Below are positions 9,263 to 18,466 of a stretch of DNA of 64,000 bases, in pieces. Source of the stretch: an uncultured Collinsella sp. (lineage in GTDB: Bacteria; Actinomycetota; Coriobacteriia; Coriobacteriales; Coriobacteriaceae); the NCBI GenBank assembly GCA_900545745.1, contig URAD01000002.1:1-64000 (forward strand), given 5' to 3'. The notes below the pieces were generated by a model, which searched no databases, was not told the origin of the DNA, and worked only from the letters and a program-made list of their open reading frames with translations. The translations under genes were made by a program, and so were the position numbers. Position 1 is the stretch's first letter. The number at the start of each line of letters is the position of its first letter.

Positions 9263-10306
9263 CTAAAATCCGTAGCGGCGCGCAAATTCCTGGGCAAGCT
9301 GCGACACGTCTTCGCAGGCATTGGCCCAGGGGGCAAAGTCGGGAGTGTCCGAGATAATGCCGTCCGCTTCCCAAACGGCCTGGTGCGAAAGATCCCAGGG
9401 ATCGCGTGGCTCGGGCCGGCAGGGAAGGTACGGTGTCTGGTACATGGGATTCAGCAAGAAGAACGCGCCGCCCTCGCAGCGGCTAGCGAACTCACGCAGC
9501 GCACGCGCCGCTGGACGCATCTTGTTCGTTTTGAACAAGAGGATTGTGCGGGCGAGCAGGTACCAGGGGGAGTTCTCGAGTGCATCGGCCCCTACCTGTT
9601 CCTCGAGCTGGTGAGCCAGGGCAAAAAAGCCGTCCTGGTCTTCCAGGCGTGCGAGGGCGAGCAACACGGTGCCGGCAGCTCGGGTGGGATAGCCTTCTGC
9701 CTTAAGGACGCGGCGGGCGTAGTTGGCAGCAGCGCGGTAGCGGGCGCTCGCCATGCACAGCTGCGAGATGGCCTCGAGCGTGTGGAGCCACCCGATAAGT
9801 GCCGGCTCGCTCACGGTGAGATCTGCCGCCGTCACGCCGTCCGTCAAAACCTTGTTGGCCCAGTAGTGTGGGGGCTCCATATCGAACCCGGGCACGCTTT
9901 GCTGCAGGTAATCGGCCGTGGTCGCTTCGAGCTTCATCAGGTCGCCCAGGCAGGCGTCAACGGGCGTGTCGGCCAGGATGATGGCGAGCAGCTGCGCGTC
10001 GACGGCCAGTGCATCGACGCGGACAATCTTGAGCAGCTCATCGCGCATGTCGTCAAACAGGCGATTGCGCGTCTGCTCAAACTCCTCATCGCTGCCCATG
10101 TCTTCGATGCGATGGAGCTCGTCGAGCAGGTGGCGATGAACACCGGCATAGGACAGCAGTGCCTGGGCATGCTCGGACTGCGCATACTTATGAGGGTTGA
10201 CGCTCACGTCGTTATGGACAAGCTCGCGTGCTGCATCGGTGAGTTCGGGGTGCGACGCCAGATAGGTGCGCTCCAGGTAGGCGGGGATGTAGACGCTCGG
10301 ATCCAT
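9263..10306 (-). CDS. Helical-repeat (TPR-like) protein of unknown function
   Basis: A 347-residue, probably cytoplasmic protein with no signal peptide or membrane segment. The sequence is rich in alanine and leucine, with helix pairs such as ARYRAAANYARRVLKAEG and LLALARLEDQDGFFALAHQL that look like tetratricopeptide-type repeats. The N-terminus (VYIPAYLERTYLASHPEL) is not a family I recognise. Its ATG overlaps the stop of the upstream gene as TAATG. The MurT-GatD start lies 45 bases downstream, so the three genes appear co-transcribed. A role linked to wall amidation is only a guess from position. Confidence 0.7.
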   Translation of the reverse strand: MDPSVYIPAYLERTYLASHPELTDAARELVHNDVSVNPHKYAQSEHAQALLSYAGVHRHLLDELHRIEDMGSDEEFEQTRNRLFDDMRDELLKIVRVDALAVDAQLLAIILADTPVDACLGDLMKLEATTADYLQQSVPGFDMEPPHYWANKVLTDGVTAADLTVSEPALIGWLHTLEAISQLCMASARYRAAANYARRVLKAEGYPTRAAGTVLLALARLEDQDGFFALAHQLEEQVGADALENSPWYLLARTILLFKTNKMRPAARALREFASRCEGGAFFLLNPMYQTPYLPCRPEPRDPWDLSHQAVWEADGIISDTPDFAPWANACEDVSQLAQEFARRYGF

Positions 10307-11382
10307 TAGAGGTCTCCTCCCTTAAACGGCAAACCCTGCTCGGCCGCCCGCAGTATGCGCTCATCGATTTGGGAACGCACGATATCGTTGGTGGCGACCC
10401 AGGCGGCAAAACTGGCGTTGTCGGGGGCGCCCAGGCCCTCCTGCAGTACCGGCGTCGCCTCGGACAGCGCAAGGACAAGTTCGTCGGTGGAGCCCACACC
10501 CACGTTGACGCGGGCATAGACGCCATCGGGAAACTCGGTTTGGAAGTAGAGTGCCTCGGCTGCGTGCGGACACGAGCGCGCAAGGATGCGCAAATAGTGC
10601 TCGGCGCCCTCGTAGTCCAGCTCGCGCCAGGCAGCGCTCATCAGCGCGATGAGCGTCCACGGGTCCAAGTCGCGCTCCGCATCCTTGGGACGACGGCGCA
10701 GCGGCGTGTTGGCGAGATAGGGGACGGAGTGGGCAGAGCGAAAGCGCTTGAGCTCCTCGGCGGGGTATTCGAGCTTTGCCATGGCGAGCATCGCGGTGTG
10801 GCGGACACCGGCGGGGTCGTTGGGCGCAAAGTCGAGGCTGCGGTTTGCGGCTTCGAGCGACATGCGATAGCGGCCGCTAATGAGCGCGCGTGACGCAAGG
10901 GCGGCAAGCCAGCGCAGATAGGGGCGGCGCGTAAGGTCGCCTGCGGCCTCACGCTCGTAGGGGTCCTGCGCCGAGGCGATTTTGAGCGCCAGGTCATGCT
11001 CCACCTCGTCGCACTTGGACACCAGATACTGCACGTATTCCTCGTTGGATTCGGCGGTGAGGGCGGTCAGCATGCGCTGAGCGTCCCAGTTGGTGGGGTC
11101 GAGCGCGGCTGCCTCGCGGAGCATGTTCTCGGCAGCTGCCTCTTCCTGCTCTGCCTGGGTATCGTCAGGGATAAAGGGAATGCGGTAGTCGACAGCCTCG
11201 ACCACCTTGGCAATGAGGTGCCCGGCGCGGTCGCGGTCGTGCACGATGAGCGGTGCGGGGTTGCGGGTGAATTGTTCCATCAGACGCTCTACGGCAGCAC
11301 CGTCGGTGAGCGGGATATTGTCGCGGCGCAAGGCCTCAAGAACGAGGCGATGGCAATCCTCTTGAATGGGATCGAATGCCAT
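10306..11382 (-). CDS. Helical-repeat (TPR-like) protein of unknown function
   Basis: A 358-residue protein without signal or membrane segments. TPR-like helix pairs are visible (AAENMLREAAALDPTNWDAQ, YRMSLEAANRSLDFAPND, ELDYEGAEHYLRILARSC), the first with the typical A-L-DP-N pattern. The start was taken at MAFDPIQED (11382), preceded by AAAGGAGG; an upstream in-frame ATG at 11412 lacks such a site. It is the first gene of the operon ending in MurT-GatD and overlaps the next start by TAATG. It shares general architecture with its neighbour, which may be a distant paralogue. Confidence 0.7.
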   Translation of the reverse strand: MAFDPIQEDCHRLVLEALRRDNIPLTDGAAVERLMEQFTRNPAPLIVHDRDRAGHLIAKVVEAVDYRIPFIPDDTQAEQEEAAAENMLREAAALDPTNWDAQRMLTALTAESNEEYVQYLVSKCDEVEHDLALKIASAQDPYEREAAGDLTRRPYLRWLAALASRALISGRYRMSLEAANRSLDFAPNDPAGVRHTAMLAMAKLEYPAEELKRFRSAHSVPYLANTPLRRRPKDAERDLDPWTLIALMSAAWRELDYEGAEHYLRILARSCPHAAEALYFQTEFPDGVYARVNVGVGSTDELVLALSEATPVLQEGLGAPDNASFAAWVATNDIVRSQIDERILRAAEQGLPFKGGDL

Positions 11383-11816
11383 GGGGCCTCCTTTGCTGCG
11401 GTTAGGGTTCAAATATCTCTATATAAGGTTCTAGTTTACCCGCATGTGGCACACCGGGGGTGCCGCACTTGGACTTGCACCTTTGCACCACGAAGACGGA
11501 TGTCGCACAAATGTCGGCACCTTGGACGACCGAGTGGTATCACGGTGCCGCAAACGGTCGATTTTTGGCGGCGAACGGTGCATATTTTGGAGGGGCACAG
11601 TCCTGCCCGGGATATGTAGTCAACCTTGATAAAACGTTTGCCCAGCTTGGGAGTATGAATGCCGCACAAGGGTCTTCAGGGATAGAAAAAACGTTTCATC
11701 ATTGGCGGCTTTAGGTGAATAACTGACCAACCAGAACGGTAAAATAGTGTTTGTCTGAGCGTTGAGACGTTTAGACATCGCGCATTGTCATCGCCGGCAA
11801 CGCGCAAACCGGTCCT
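11383..11816. other. Intergenic stretch without a supported gene
   Basis: This 434-base gap holds AT-rich promoter-like sequence at both ends. Its middle (about 11440-11670) has cysteine- and arginine-rich short open frames in several phases but no credible ribosome site. Small inverted words such as GGCACC...GGTGCC occur. It resembles repetitive non-coding DNA rather than a gene; only one copy is in this window. Confidence 0.4.
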
Positions 11817-11841
11817 AACGGAGCCAATTGGGTGCTCCGTT
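11817..11841 (+). promoter_or_regulatory. Hairpin in the leader of the alcohol dehydrogenase gene
   Basis: AACGGAGC (11817-11824) pairs with GCTCCGTT (11834-11841) across a nine-base loop, 41 bases before the start codon. It may affect mRNA stability or translation. Confidence 0.35.
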
Positions 11842-11882
11842 ATATACGCAAGTCTAAGAGGGGCTTGTTTAGGAGGCACAGT

Positions 11883-13106
11883 ATGGGACGTTTTACCAAT
11901 CCTCGCGATCTGTACTTTGGTGAGGGCGCTCGCCACGAGGTGAAGAACCTCAAGGGCAAGAAGGCCATCATCGTTTCTGGCGGCAGCTCTATGCGCCGCG
12001 GCGGGTTCCTGCAGGACGTCGAGAACGACCTTAAGGAAGGCGGCTTCGAGGTCAAGCTGTTCGAGGGCGTCGAGTCCGACCCGTCCATCGAGACGGTCAT
12101 GAAGGGCGCCGAGGCCATGCGCGAGTTCGAGCCCGACTGGATTATCGCCATCGGTGGCGGCTCGCCCATCGATGCCGCTAAGGCCATGTGGGTCTTCTAC
12201 GAGTATCCCGAGGAGTCCTTCGACAACATCATCCAGCCGTTCAGCTTCCCTGAGCTGCGTCAGAAGGCTCATTTCTGCGCCATCTCCTCTACCTCCGGCA
12301 CCGCTACCGAGGTCACCGCGTTCTCCGTCATTACCGACTACGCCAAGGGCATCAAGTACCCGCTGGCCGACTTCAACATCACCCCTGATGTCGCCATCGT
12401 CGACCCCGAGCTCACCTACACCATGCCCGCCAAGCTGTGCGCTCACACCGGCATGGATGCTCTGACCCACTGCATGGAGGCCTACGTTTCCACCTGCGCC
12501 TCTATGTTCACCGACGCCAACGCTCTGCACGGCATCCGCGAGATCGTCGAGTGGCTGCCCAAGTCCTATGCTGGCGACCATGAGGCCCGTCAGCACATGC
12601 ACGAGGCTCAGTGCATCGCCGGTATCGCCTTCTCCTCGGGCCTGCTGGGCATTGTTCACTCCATGGCTCACAAGACCGGTGCTGCCTTCGAGAACGGCCA
12701 CATCATCCACGGTGCCGCTAACGCCATGTACCTGGGCAAGGTCATCCAGTGGAACTCCAAGGATCCCCGTGCTGCCGAGCGTTACGCTTACGTGGCCAAG
12801 GAGATCCTGCACCTTCCCGGCGAGACCAACGAGGAGCTCATCGCTGCGCTCGTCCAGAAGATCCGCGACCTCAACGACCAGCTCAACATTCCGCAGTCCA
12901 TCAAGGATTACGCGAATGGTGGCGTGAAGGTCGACGCCGAGAACCCGCAGATGGTTTCCGAGGAGGAGTTCCTCGCCAAGCTGCCCGAGATCGCCGCGAA
13001 CGCCGAGCAGGACGCCTGCACGCCCGAGAACCCGCGTGAGACCAAGGCTGCCGACTTCGAGAAGATCCTCAAGGCCTGCTACTACGACACCGACATCGAT
13101 TTCTAA
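11883..13106 (+). CDS. Iron-containing alcohol dehydrogenase (butanol dehydrogenase type)
   Basis: A 407-residue group III dehydrogenase that reduces an aldehyde to an alcohol with NAD(P)H in the cytoplasm. The nucleotide-binding motif GGGSPIDAAKAM is followed by the metal-site region AHTGMDALTHCMEAY and HSMAHKTGAAFENGHIIHG, with the usual Asp and His ligands. The start at MGRFTNPRD follows AGGAGG by seven bases; a longer frame begins at 11832 without a site. Codon use is strongly biased to C-ending codons, as in highly expressed genes. It is monocistronic, with a leader hairpin and its own terminator. The exact substrate cannot be told from sequence; a role in fermentative NAD(P)H disposal is likely. 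Confidence 0.88.
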   Translation: MGRFTNPRDLYFGEGARHEVKNLKGKKAIIVSGGSSMRRGGFLQDVENDLKEGGFEVKLFEGVESDPSIETVMKGAEAMREFEPDWIIAIGGGSPIDAAKAMWVFYEYPEESFDNIIQPFSFPELRQKAHFCAISSTSGTATEVTAFSVITDYAKGIKYPLADFNITPDVAIVDPELTYTMPAKLCAHTGMDALTHCMEAYVSTCASMFTDANALHGIREIVEWLPKSYAGDHEARQHMHEAQCIAGIAFSSGLLGIVHSMAHKTGAAFENGHIIHGAANAMYLGKVIQWNSKDPRAAERYAYVAKEILHLPGETNEELIAALVQKIRDLNDQLNIPQSIKDYANGGVKVDAENPQMVSEEEFLAKLPEIAANAEQDACTPENPRETKAADFEKILKACYYDTDIDF

Positions 13107-13128
13107 TCGACTCTTGTTATCGTAACGA

Positions 13129-13168
13129 GGGGCTCCGCACGTATCCGTACGGAGCCCCTTTCTTTTTT
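13129..13168 (+). terminator. Terminator after the alcohol dehydrogenase
   Basis: GGGGCTCCG (13129-13137) and CGGAGCCCC (13150-13158) followed by a T-rich tail. The next gene starts only 17 bases further on, so that gene is either expressed by read-through or has a promoter inside this region. Confidence 0.85.
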
Positions 13169-13184
13169 AGAGAATGGGATAGTT

Positions 13185-14285
13185 ATGGCTGCAATTTTCA
13201 ATAGCCCCAGCAAGTACATCCAGGGTCCGGACGAGCTCGCCAAGCTCGGCTCCTATGTCGAGCCGCTCGGCGCTAAGGCCCTCGTCATCGTGACGCCTTC
13301 GGGCAAGAAGCGCGTCGGTGCCAAGATCGAGGGCGGCTTTGCCGAGGCCAAGGCCGAGCTGCTGTTTGAGGACTTTAACGGCGAGTGCTCCAAGGGCGAG
13401 GTCGATCGCCTGGTTGCGCTCGCTCGCGACAACGGTTGCGACATCATCGTCGGCGTCGGTGGCGGCAAGATCCTCGACACCGCGAAGGCCGTCGCCTACT
13501 ACCTGGAGTCCCCGGTTATCATCTGCCCCACCATTGCCTCGACCGATGCACCGTGCTCGGCACTTTCGGTGCTCTACACCGATGACGGCCAGTTCGATAA
13601 ATATCTCTTCCTTAAGGCAAACCCCAACATTGTCCTGATGGATACGACGGTTATCGCGGCGAGCCCGGTGCGCCTGACGGTTTCCGGTATGGGCGATGCT
13701 CTCGCAACCTATTTCGAGGCCCAGGCGACGCACGATGCCGACGGCGGCACCTGCGCTGGCGGCAAGGGCGGCATGGCCGGCCTGGCGCTCGCCAAGCTCT
13801 GCTTCGAGACGCTTATGGCCGATGGCGTCAAGGCCAAGGTCGCGCTGGAGAAGGGTGCGCTCACGCCCGCCGTCGAGCACATCATCGAGGCCAATACGCT
13901 GCTTTCGGGCATTGGCTTTGAGAGCTCGGGCCTTGCTGCTGCTCATGCCATCCACAATGGTCTGACGATGCTGCCCGAGTGCCACGGCATGTATCACGGC
14001 GAGAAGGTCGCCTTTGGCACTATCGTCCAGCTGGTACTCGAGGATGCCCCGACCGAGAAGCTCGAGGAAGTCTTGGGCTTCTGCATTGAGCTGGGCCTGC
14101 CGGTCACGATGAAGGAACTTGGCGTTGCCGAGCTTACGCGCGAGCAGGCCATGATTGTTGCCGAGGCCGCCTGCGCACCCGATGACACCATGTGCAACAT
14201 GCCGTTTGAGGTGACGCCCGAGATGGTCGCAAACGCCATTCTGGGTGCAGACGCACTGGGCCACTACTATCTCATGGATGAGTAA
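13185..14285 (+). CDS. gldA: Glycerol dehydrogenase
   Basis: A 366-residue zinc-dependent enzyme oxidising glycerol to dihydroxyacetone with NAD+. The N-terminus IFNSPSKYIQGPDEL is typical of GldA. GVGGGKILDTAKAVAYY is the nucleotide-binding loop, and GMGDALATYFEAQ, HAIHNGLTMLPE and MYHGEKVAFG carry the Asp/His/His zinc ligands. It matches the family's usual length of about 365. The ribosome site is weak. A second, diverged GldA follows downstream after a strong terminator, so the two are separately transcribed paralogues. Confidence 0.93.
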   Translation: MAAIFNSPSKYIQGPDELAKLGSYVEPLGAKALVIVTPSGKKRVGAKIEGGFAEAKAELLFEDFNGECSKGEVDRLVALARDNGCDIIVGVGGGKILDTAKAVAYYLESPVIICPTIASTDAPCSALSVLYTDDGQFDKYLFLKANPNIVLMDTTVIAASPVRLTVSGMGDALATYFEAQATHDADGGTCAGGKGGMAGLALAKLCFETLMADGVKAKVALEKGALTPAVEHIIEANTLLSGIGFESSGLAAAHAIHNGLTMLPECHGMYHGEKVAFGTIVQLVLEDAPTEKLEEVLGFCIELGLPVTMKELGVAELTREQAMIVAEAACAPDDTMCNMPFEVTPEMVANAILGADALGHYYLMDE

Positions 14286-14299
14286 ATCAAGCTAAGGAA

Positions 14300-14333
14300 G
14301 GGGCAAAGCCAGCAGATGGCTTTGCCCCTTTTT
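14300..14333 (+). terminator. Terminator after gldA
   Basis: GGGGCAAAGCC (14300-14310) and GGCTTTGCCCC (14318-14328) followed by five T. Confidence 0.88.
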
Positions 14334-14398
14334 GCTATGGTGCAAAGGGGTCGGGTTACTTTGCACCAATCGTTGTTTGATGAAGGGTGGATTCTCGT

Positions 14399-15466
14399 AT
14401 GGCGCTTCCTATGGTTTACGGCGGTCCCGGCCGGTATGTTCAGGGGCCGGGCGAACTGTCGCGTCAAGGCAGGTATTTGTCATGGTTGGGCTGCGCTGCC
14501 TATGTCTTGTTTGACCAGGGCACCGAGGATCGGCTGTGCAGGCAGATCGTCGATGGATTTCTGGACGAAGATCTAAGCGAGCCGTTCTTTAAGATTTATG
14601 ACGGTCCGTGTACGGAAGAGGCCGTTGTCGAAATGGCCAAGGAAGCCCAGACCGAGTATTGCGACATGGTAGTGGGTATTGGCGGCGGCAAGATGCTCGA
14701 TATCGCCAAGGCCGTTGCGTTTTATGCCGAGTTGCCGTTGTGCGTATGCCCCACGGCGGCTTCGACGGACGGTCCGTGCAGTGCGATTTCGGTGCTGTAT
14801 CACGAGGATGGGTCGTTCGACCGCTACCTGTTGCTCGAGAAGAATCCAGACCTGGTCGTGGTCGATACCAACGTGGTCGCGTCAGCCCCGCTGCGTATGA
14901 CGGTCGCTGGTATGGGCGATGCGCTGGCAACGTACTTCGAGGCGCGTTCGTGCGCCGCGGCGCACGGCGCTAACGAGCACGGTGGCGCGCCGGGGCACTT
15001 GGCTCTGGTTGCGGCTCGTGCCTGCTATGACACGCTCATGGAGTGCGGCGTCGCTGTCAAGCGCGATCTCAGAAAGGGACGTATATCGCCGGCGGTTGAG
15101 CGCCTGATCGAGTGCAATATTCTGCTCTCGGGTGTTGGCTTTGAGAGCGGTGGCCTAGCGCTTGCCCATGCCATCGCCAACGGCCTGACGATTCTGCCCG
15201 AGTGCAAGGCCATGCATGGTGAGGCCGTGGCATTTGGCCTGGTGGTGCAGCTGCGCCTGGAGCGTGCGCCCGAGCTTGATCAGGTGCTCGAGTTTTGCCA
15301 GCGCGTCGGTCTGCCGACGACGCTCGCGGAGCTGGGCCTTGGCGGGATTTCCGATGCTGACCTGATGAGCGTTGCGGATGCGGCCTTTAGAAACGAACGC
15401 AATATGGCCAACGAGCAGGCCAAGGTGACCAGGCAAAAGCTCGCCGAGCTCATGCGCGAGGCATAG
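14399..15466 (+). CDS. Glycerol dehydrogenase-like protein (diverged GldA paralogue)
   Basis: A 355-residue relative of the gene just upstream. It keeps the NAD loop GIGGGKMLDIAKAVAFY, CPTAASTDGPCSAISVLY, GMGDALATYFEAR, HAIANGLTILPE and MHGEAVAFG, so the zinc ligands appear intact. Its N-terminal strand (YLSWLGCAAYVLFDQG) and C-terminus differ clearly from GldA, suggesting another polyol or hydroxyketone substrate. The ATG at 14399 follows GAAGGGTGG and was preferred over a GTG 12 bases earlier. Base use is less biased than in the upstream gldA, fitting lower expression. Confidence 0.82.
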   Translation: MALPMVYGGPGRYVQGPGELSRQGRYLSWLGCAAYVLFDQGTEDRLCRQIVDGFLDEDLSEPFFKIYDGPCTEEAVVEMAKEAQTEYCDMVVGIGGGKMLDIAKAVAFYAELPLCVCPTAASTDGPCSAISVLYHEDGSFDRYLLLEKNPDLVVVDTNVVASAPLRMTVAGMGDALATYFEARSCAAAHGANEHGGAPGHLALVAARACYDTLMECGVAVKRDLRKGRISPAVERLIECNILLSGVGFESGGLALAHAIANGLTILPECKAMHGEAVAFGLVVQLRLERAPELDQVLEFCQRVGLPTTLAELGLGGISDADLMSVADAAFRNERNMANEQAKVTRQKLAELMREA

Positions 15467-15617
15467 TTTGGCGCTTGATTGATCTTGTGCAATCGAGACG
15501 GCGATAGGCCATGGGCTATTTGCCGCAAAGATGCTCCGCGTGTAATTTGCCCGAGGCGTGGGCCGATAGCGTATCATTATCTCTTGCTTGTTTGCACTGC
15601 TCAGGGAGGGGCCGCGC

Positions 15618-16871
15618 ATGGCGCAGGAACACGATCTGTTTGATGACATTATCGAGATCAGCAAGGGTTTCGACTTTCTTAAAAACCCGCTTGGCGGCGT
15701 GACCGACGCGCTCGATCCGTCGGCGCCGCAGTGGAATCCTGCCGACTACAAGGAGCGTCCGCGCGGCAACACCATTCCGTGCTTGACCTGCAAAAACGAA
15801 AAGAGCGGTTGCGCCGCGTGCATGGACGTGTGCCCGGTCAACGCTATCGAGGTCGAGGAAGACGCCATCGAGATCCTCGACTCCTGTCGCAAGTGCGGCC
15901 TGTGCGCCGCTGCCTGTCCGACCGAGGCGATCATCTCGCCGCGCCTGGCGCCTAAAAACCTGTATGACGATATCGTCTCCGCTGCTACGAGCCACGAGAC
16001 CGCCTACGTCACCTGCACACGCGCCCTCAAGCGCATGCCGCGCGAAAACGAGGTCGTCGTTGCCTGCGTGGGCGATATTACGGCCGAGACCTGGTTCTCG
16101 GTACTGGCGGACTATCCCAACGTGAGCGTCTACCTGCCACTGGGCGTGTGCGATAAGTGCCGCAACACCGGTGGCGAGGACATTTTGGGCGAGGCCATTG
16201 CTACCGCCGAGGAGTGGGCGAGTACGGGCATGGGCCTGGAGGTCGACCCCAAGAGCCTCAAATGCCATAAGCGCCGCGAGTACGAGCGCAAGGAGTACAT
16301 GGATAAGATTGCCCGCACCACGGGCCTGACGGTGACCAAGCTCAATCCAGCGACGGCGGCGCTGGCCTCGGTGACGCAGAAGTTGAAGGCTCACCGTCAC
16401 CAGATCACGCAGCTCGAGCGCACGCTCAACACCATGTGCGGCACCACGACGACCAAGCGTCGCCGTTCGCTCACGCACGGGCGGCAGCTGGTGCTCTCGA
16501 CGCTGCAGAACCACCCCGAGCTTGCCCAGAATATGCAGGTGAGCACACCGGAATGCGATTTTGACAAGTGCACGTCATGCGGCGAGTGCGTCAACGTGTG
16601 CCCCACGTTTGCCTGCGATTTGGTGGGAAGCGGTCGCTTTGCACTGGAGTCCACGTATTGCCTAGGTTGCGGAGCCTGCGTCAAGGTGTGCCCCGAGCAT
16701 GCGCTCAAGCTGGTCGAGCACGATGCGTCCAATCTGGTCGTTGTCGACCCCGAGGCCGAGGAAAAGGCCGCTCAGAAGGCCAAGGCCCACGAAGAGGCCC
16801 AGAAGGCCAAGGCCGAGGCAAAGGCCAAGCTTGACAAGATGCTCGATCAGGTGGAGAAGCTCGCGGACTAG
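15618..16871 (+). CDS. Multi-cluster 4Fe-4S ferredoxin-like protein
   Basis: A 417-residue soluble iron-sulfur protein. Two N-terminal cysteine sets (CLTCKNEKSGCAACMDVCP and CRKCGLCAAACP) could bind two 4Fe-4S clusters. A middle CDKCRNTGG may be a structural metal site. Two more classical sets near the C-terminus (CTSCGECVNVCP, CLGCGACVKVCP) resemble a bacterial ferredoxin. The tail is a lysine/alanine/glutamate-rich helix, probably a coiled coil. The start at MAQEHDLF follows GGGAGGGG. There is no redox partner nearby and no membrane segment, so its electron donor and acceptor are unknown; this architecture is probably an accessory or adaptor for an oxidoreductase. Confidence 0.75.
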   Translation: MAQEHDLFDDIIEISKGFDFLKNPLGGVTDALDPSAPQWNPADYKERPRGNTIPCLTCKNEKSGCAACMDVCPVNAIEVEEDAIEILDSCRKCGLCAAACPTEAIISPRLAPKNLYDDIVSAATSHETAYVTCTRALKRMPRENEVVVACVGDITAETWFSVLADYPNVSVYLPLGVCDKCRNTGGEDILGEAIATAEEWASTGMGLEVDPKSLKCHKRREYERKEYMDKIARTTGLTVTKLNPATAALASVTQKLKAHRHQITQLERTLNTMCGTTTTKRRRSLTHGRQLVLSTLQNHPELAQNMQVSTPECDFDKCTSCGECVNVCPTFACDLVGSGRFALESTYCLGCGACVKVCPEHALKLVEHDASNLVVVDPEAEEKAAQKAKAHEEAQKAKAEAKAKLDKMLDQVEKLAD

Positions 16872-16898
16872 TCAGCGAGCTCTATCTCTGCTTCATTT

Positions 16899-16942
16899 GC
16901 GCCGCCGCGGTGTCCGGATTCGCCCGGATGCTGCGGCGGCGC
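16899..16942. repeat. GC-rich hairpin next to the ychF promoter
   Basis: GCGCCGCCGC (16899-16908) and GCGGCGGCGC (16933-16942) enclose an inner TCCGG/CCGGA stem. TATACT follows immediately and could be the -10 element of ychF. There is no T-run, so it is a doubtful terminator for the ferredoxin gene. Confidence 0.45.
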
Positions 16943-16985
16943 TATACTTATACAGTTTGAAGTACCTGTACTAAAAGGAGCTGTC

Positions 16986-18062
16986 GTGTCCCTTTCCATC
17001 GGTATCGTGGGCCTGCCCAACGTGGGCAAGTCGACGCTGTTCACCGCGCTTACCAAAAAGACCGGCCTTGCCGCCAACTACCCGTTTGCCACGATCGACC
17101 CCAATGTGGGTATCGTCGACGTGCCCGATAGCCGCCTGCAAAAGCTTGCCGACATCGTCAACCCGGGCCGCATTGTGCCGGCTACGGTCGAGTTTGTCGA
17201 CATCGCGGGCCTGGTGAAGGGTGCCAACGAGGGCGAGGGCCTGGGCAACCAGTTCTTGGCAAACATCCGCGAGACCGATGCCATCTGCGAGGTCGTGCGC
17301 TACTTTAAGGACCCCAACGTTATGCGCGAGGTGGGCCGCACGGGCGAGTTCGTCGATCCCGCCGGCGATGCCGACACCATCATGACCGAGCTCATCCTGG
17401 CCGACATGGGCACGCTCGAGAAGCAGCTGCCCAAGCTCGAGAAGGAGGCCAAGCGCGACAAGGAGCTCATGCCCAAGTTCGAGGTGGCCAAGCGCCTGCT
17501 TGCCTGGCTCAACGAGGGCAAGCGCGCCGCGTCCATGGAGATGACCGACGAGGAGCGCGCCGCTGCCAAGGGCCTGTTCCTGCTCACCATGAAGCCCATC
17601 CTGTATGTGGCCAACGTGGACGAGGATATGCTCAACGACGACCTGGCGCCCATCGATGGCGTCAAGCCGTTGCCCATCTGCGCCAAGATTGAGGCCGAGC
17701 TTTCCGAGCTCGATCCCGAGGACGCCGCCGACTACCTGGAGAGCTTGGGCCTGGAGCAGCCCGGTCTGGACGTGCTCGCGCAGGCGGCCTATAAGCTGCT
17801 CGGTCTGCAGTCGTTCTTTACGGCCGGCGAGATGGAGGTCAAGGCCTGGACGGTTCGCCAGGGCGCGACCGCCCCGCAGGCCGCCGGCGTCATCCACACC
17901 GATTTTGAGCGCGGCTTTATTAAGGCCGAGGTCATTGGCTATGACGACTACATCGAGCTCGGCGGTGAGCAGGGCGCCAAGGCCGCCGGCAAACTGCGTA
18001 TTGAGGGCAAGGACTATGTCATGGCCGATGGCGACGTCGTGCACTTCCGCTTTAACGTGTAA
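16986..18062 (+). CDS. ychF: YchF/OLA1-type GTPase-fold ATPase
   Basis: A 358-residue P-loop protein of the Obg-related YchF family, which prefers ATP and associates with ribosomes and stress responses. The G1 motif GLPNVGKST is at residues 9-17, followed by a switch region ANYPFATIDPNVG, G3-like DIAGLVKGA and NVDEDML in place of the usual NKxD. A C-terminal TGS domain ends HFRFNV. The start is GTG with AAAAGGAG upstream, and the length matches the family (about 360). A small membrane protein gene follows after 11 bases. Confidence 0.95.
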   Translation: MSLSIGIVGLPNVGKSTLFTALTKKTGLAANYPFATIDPNVGIVDVPDSRLQKLADIVNPGRIVPATVEFVDIAGLVKGANEGEGLGNQFLANIRETDAICEVVRYFKDPNVMREVGRTGEFVDPAGDADTIMTELILADMGTLEKQLPKLEKEAKRDKELMPKFEVAKRLLAWLNEGKRAASMEMTDEERAAAKGLFLLTMKPILYVANVDEDMLNDDLAPIDGVKPLPICAKIEAELSELDPEDAADYLESLGLEQPGLDVLAQAAYKLLGLQSFFTAGEMEVKAWTVRQGATAPQAAGVIHTDFERGFIKAEVIGYDDYIELGGEQGAKAAGKLRIEGKDYVMADGDVVHFRFNV

Positions 18063-18073
18063 GGGCGACGCAT

Positions 18074-18457
18074 ATGTTTAAATACGGCAAAAAAGCTGGC
18101 TACATGGGTATTGCGCTGCTCGTACTTGCGGTGATTCCGCTGGTGGTCGCAGCGTGCGTTATCCCCAACATTGGTCCCGAGGTGGCAACGAAGTTTAACG
18201 CCGCCGGCGAGGTGACGCGCTGGGGCAAGAGCTACGAGTTGCTGGCGCTGCCGGTGCTCAACCTGCTGCTGAGCGTGGCGACATACTTTACGGCGGGACG
18301 TCAAGCTAAAAACAATGATGACTCCGCCGCCATGGCGCGCATCGTGTGCGAACGCTACCTGCGCAACGGTTGCATCACGGGTGTGTTCCTCAACGTGATC
18401 AACGTTTACTTTATGTACTCGGCGATTACCGGAACGGGCTTTGGCTTTGGTTTCTAG
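18074..18457 (+). CDS. Small membrane protein with DUF1648-like motif
   Basis: A 127-residue protein with about three hydrophobic segments (near residues 10-33, 55-75 and 98-122). The stretch VATKFNAAGEVTRWGKS, just after the first helix, is the hallmark of DUF1648, found in SdpI-like immunity and related membrane proteins. It starts 11 bases after ychF and is probably co-transcribed with it. It ends in a glycine/phenylalanine-rich tail. Function unknown. Confidence 0.7.
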   Translation: MFKYGKKAGYMGIALLVLAVIPLVVAACVIPNIGPEVATKFNAAGEVTRWGKSYELLALPVLNLLLSVATYFTAGRQAKNNDDSAAMARIVCERYLRNGCITGVFLNVINVYFMYSAITGTGFGFGF

Positions 18458-18466
18458 CTTGTCCTT

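Noticed and set aside
11436..11669. A 77-codon cysteine/arginine-rich minus-strand frame
   Set aside because: No ribosome site, several overlapping open phases, no domain; more likely repetitive non-coding DNA.
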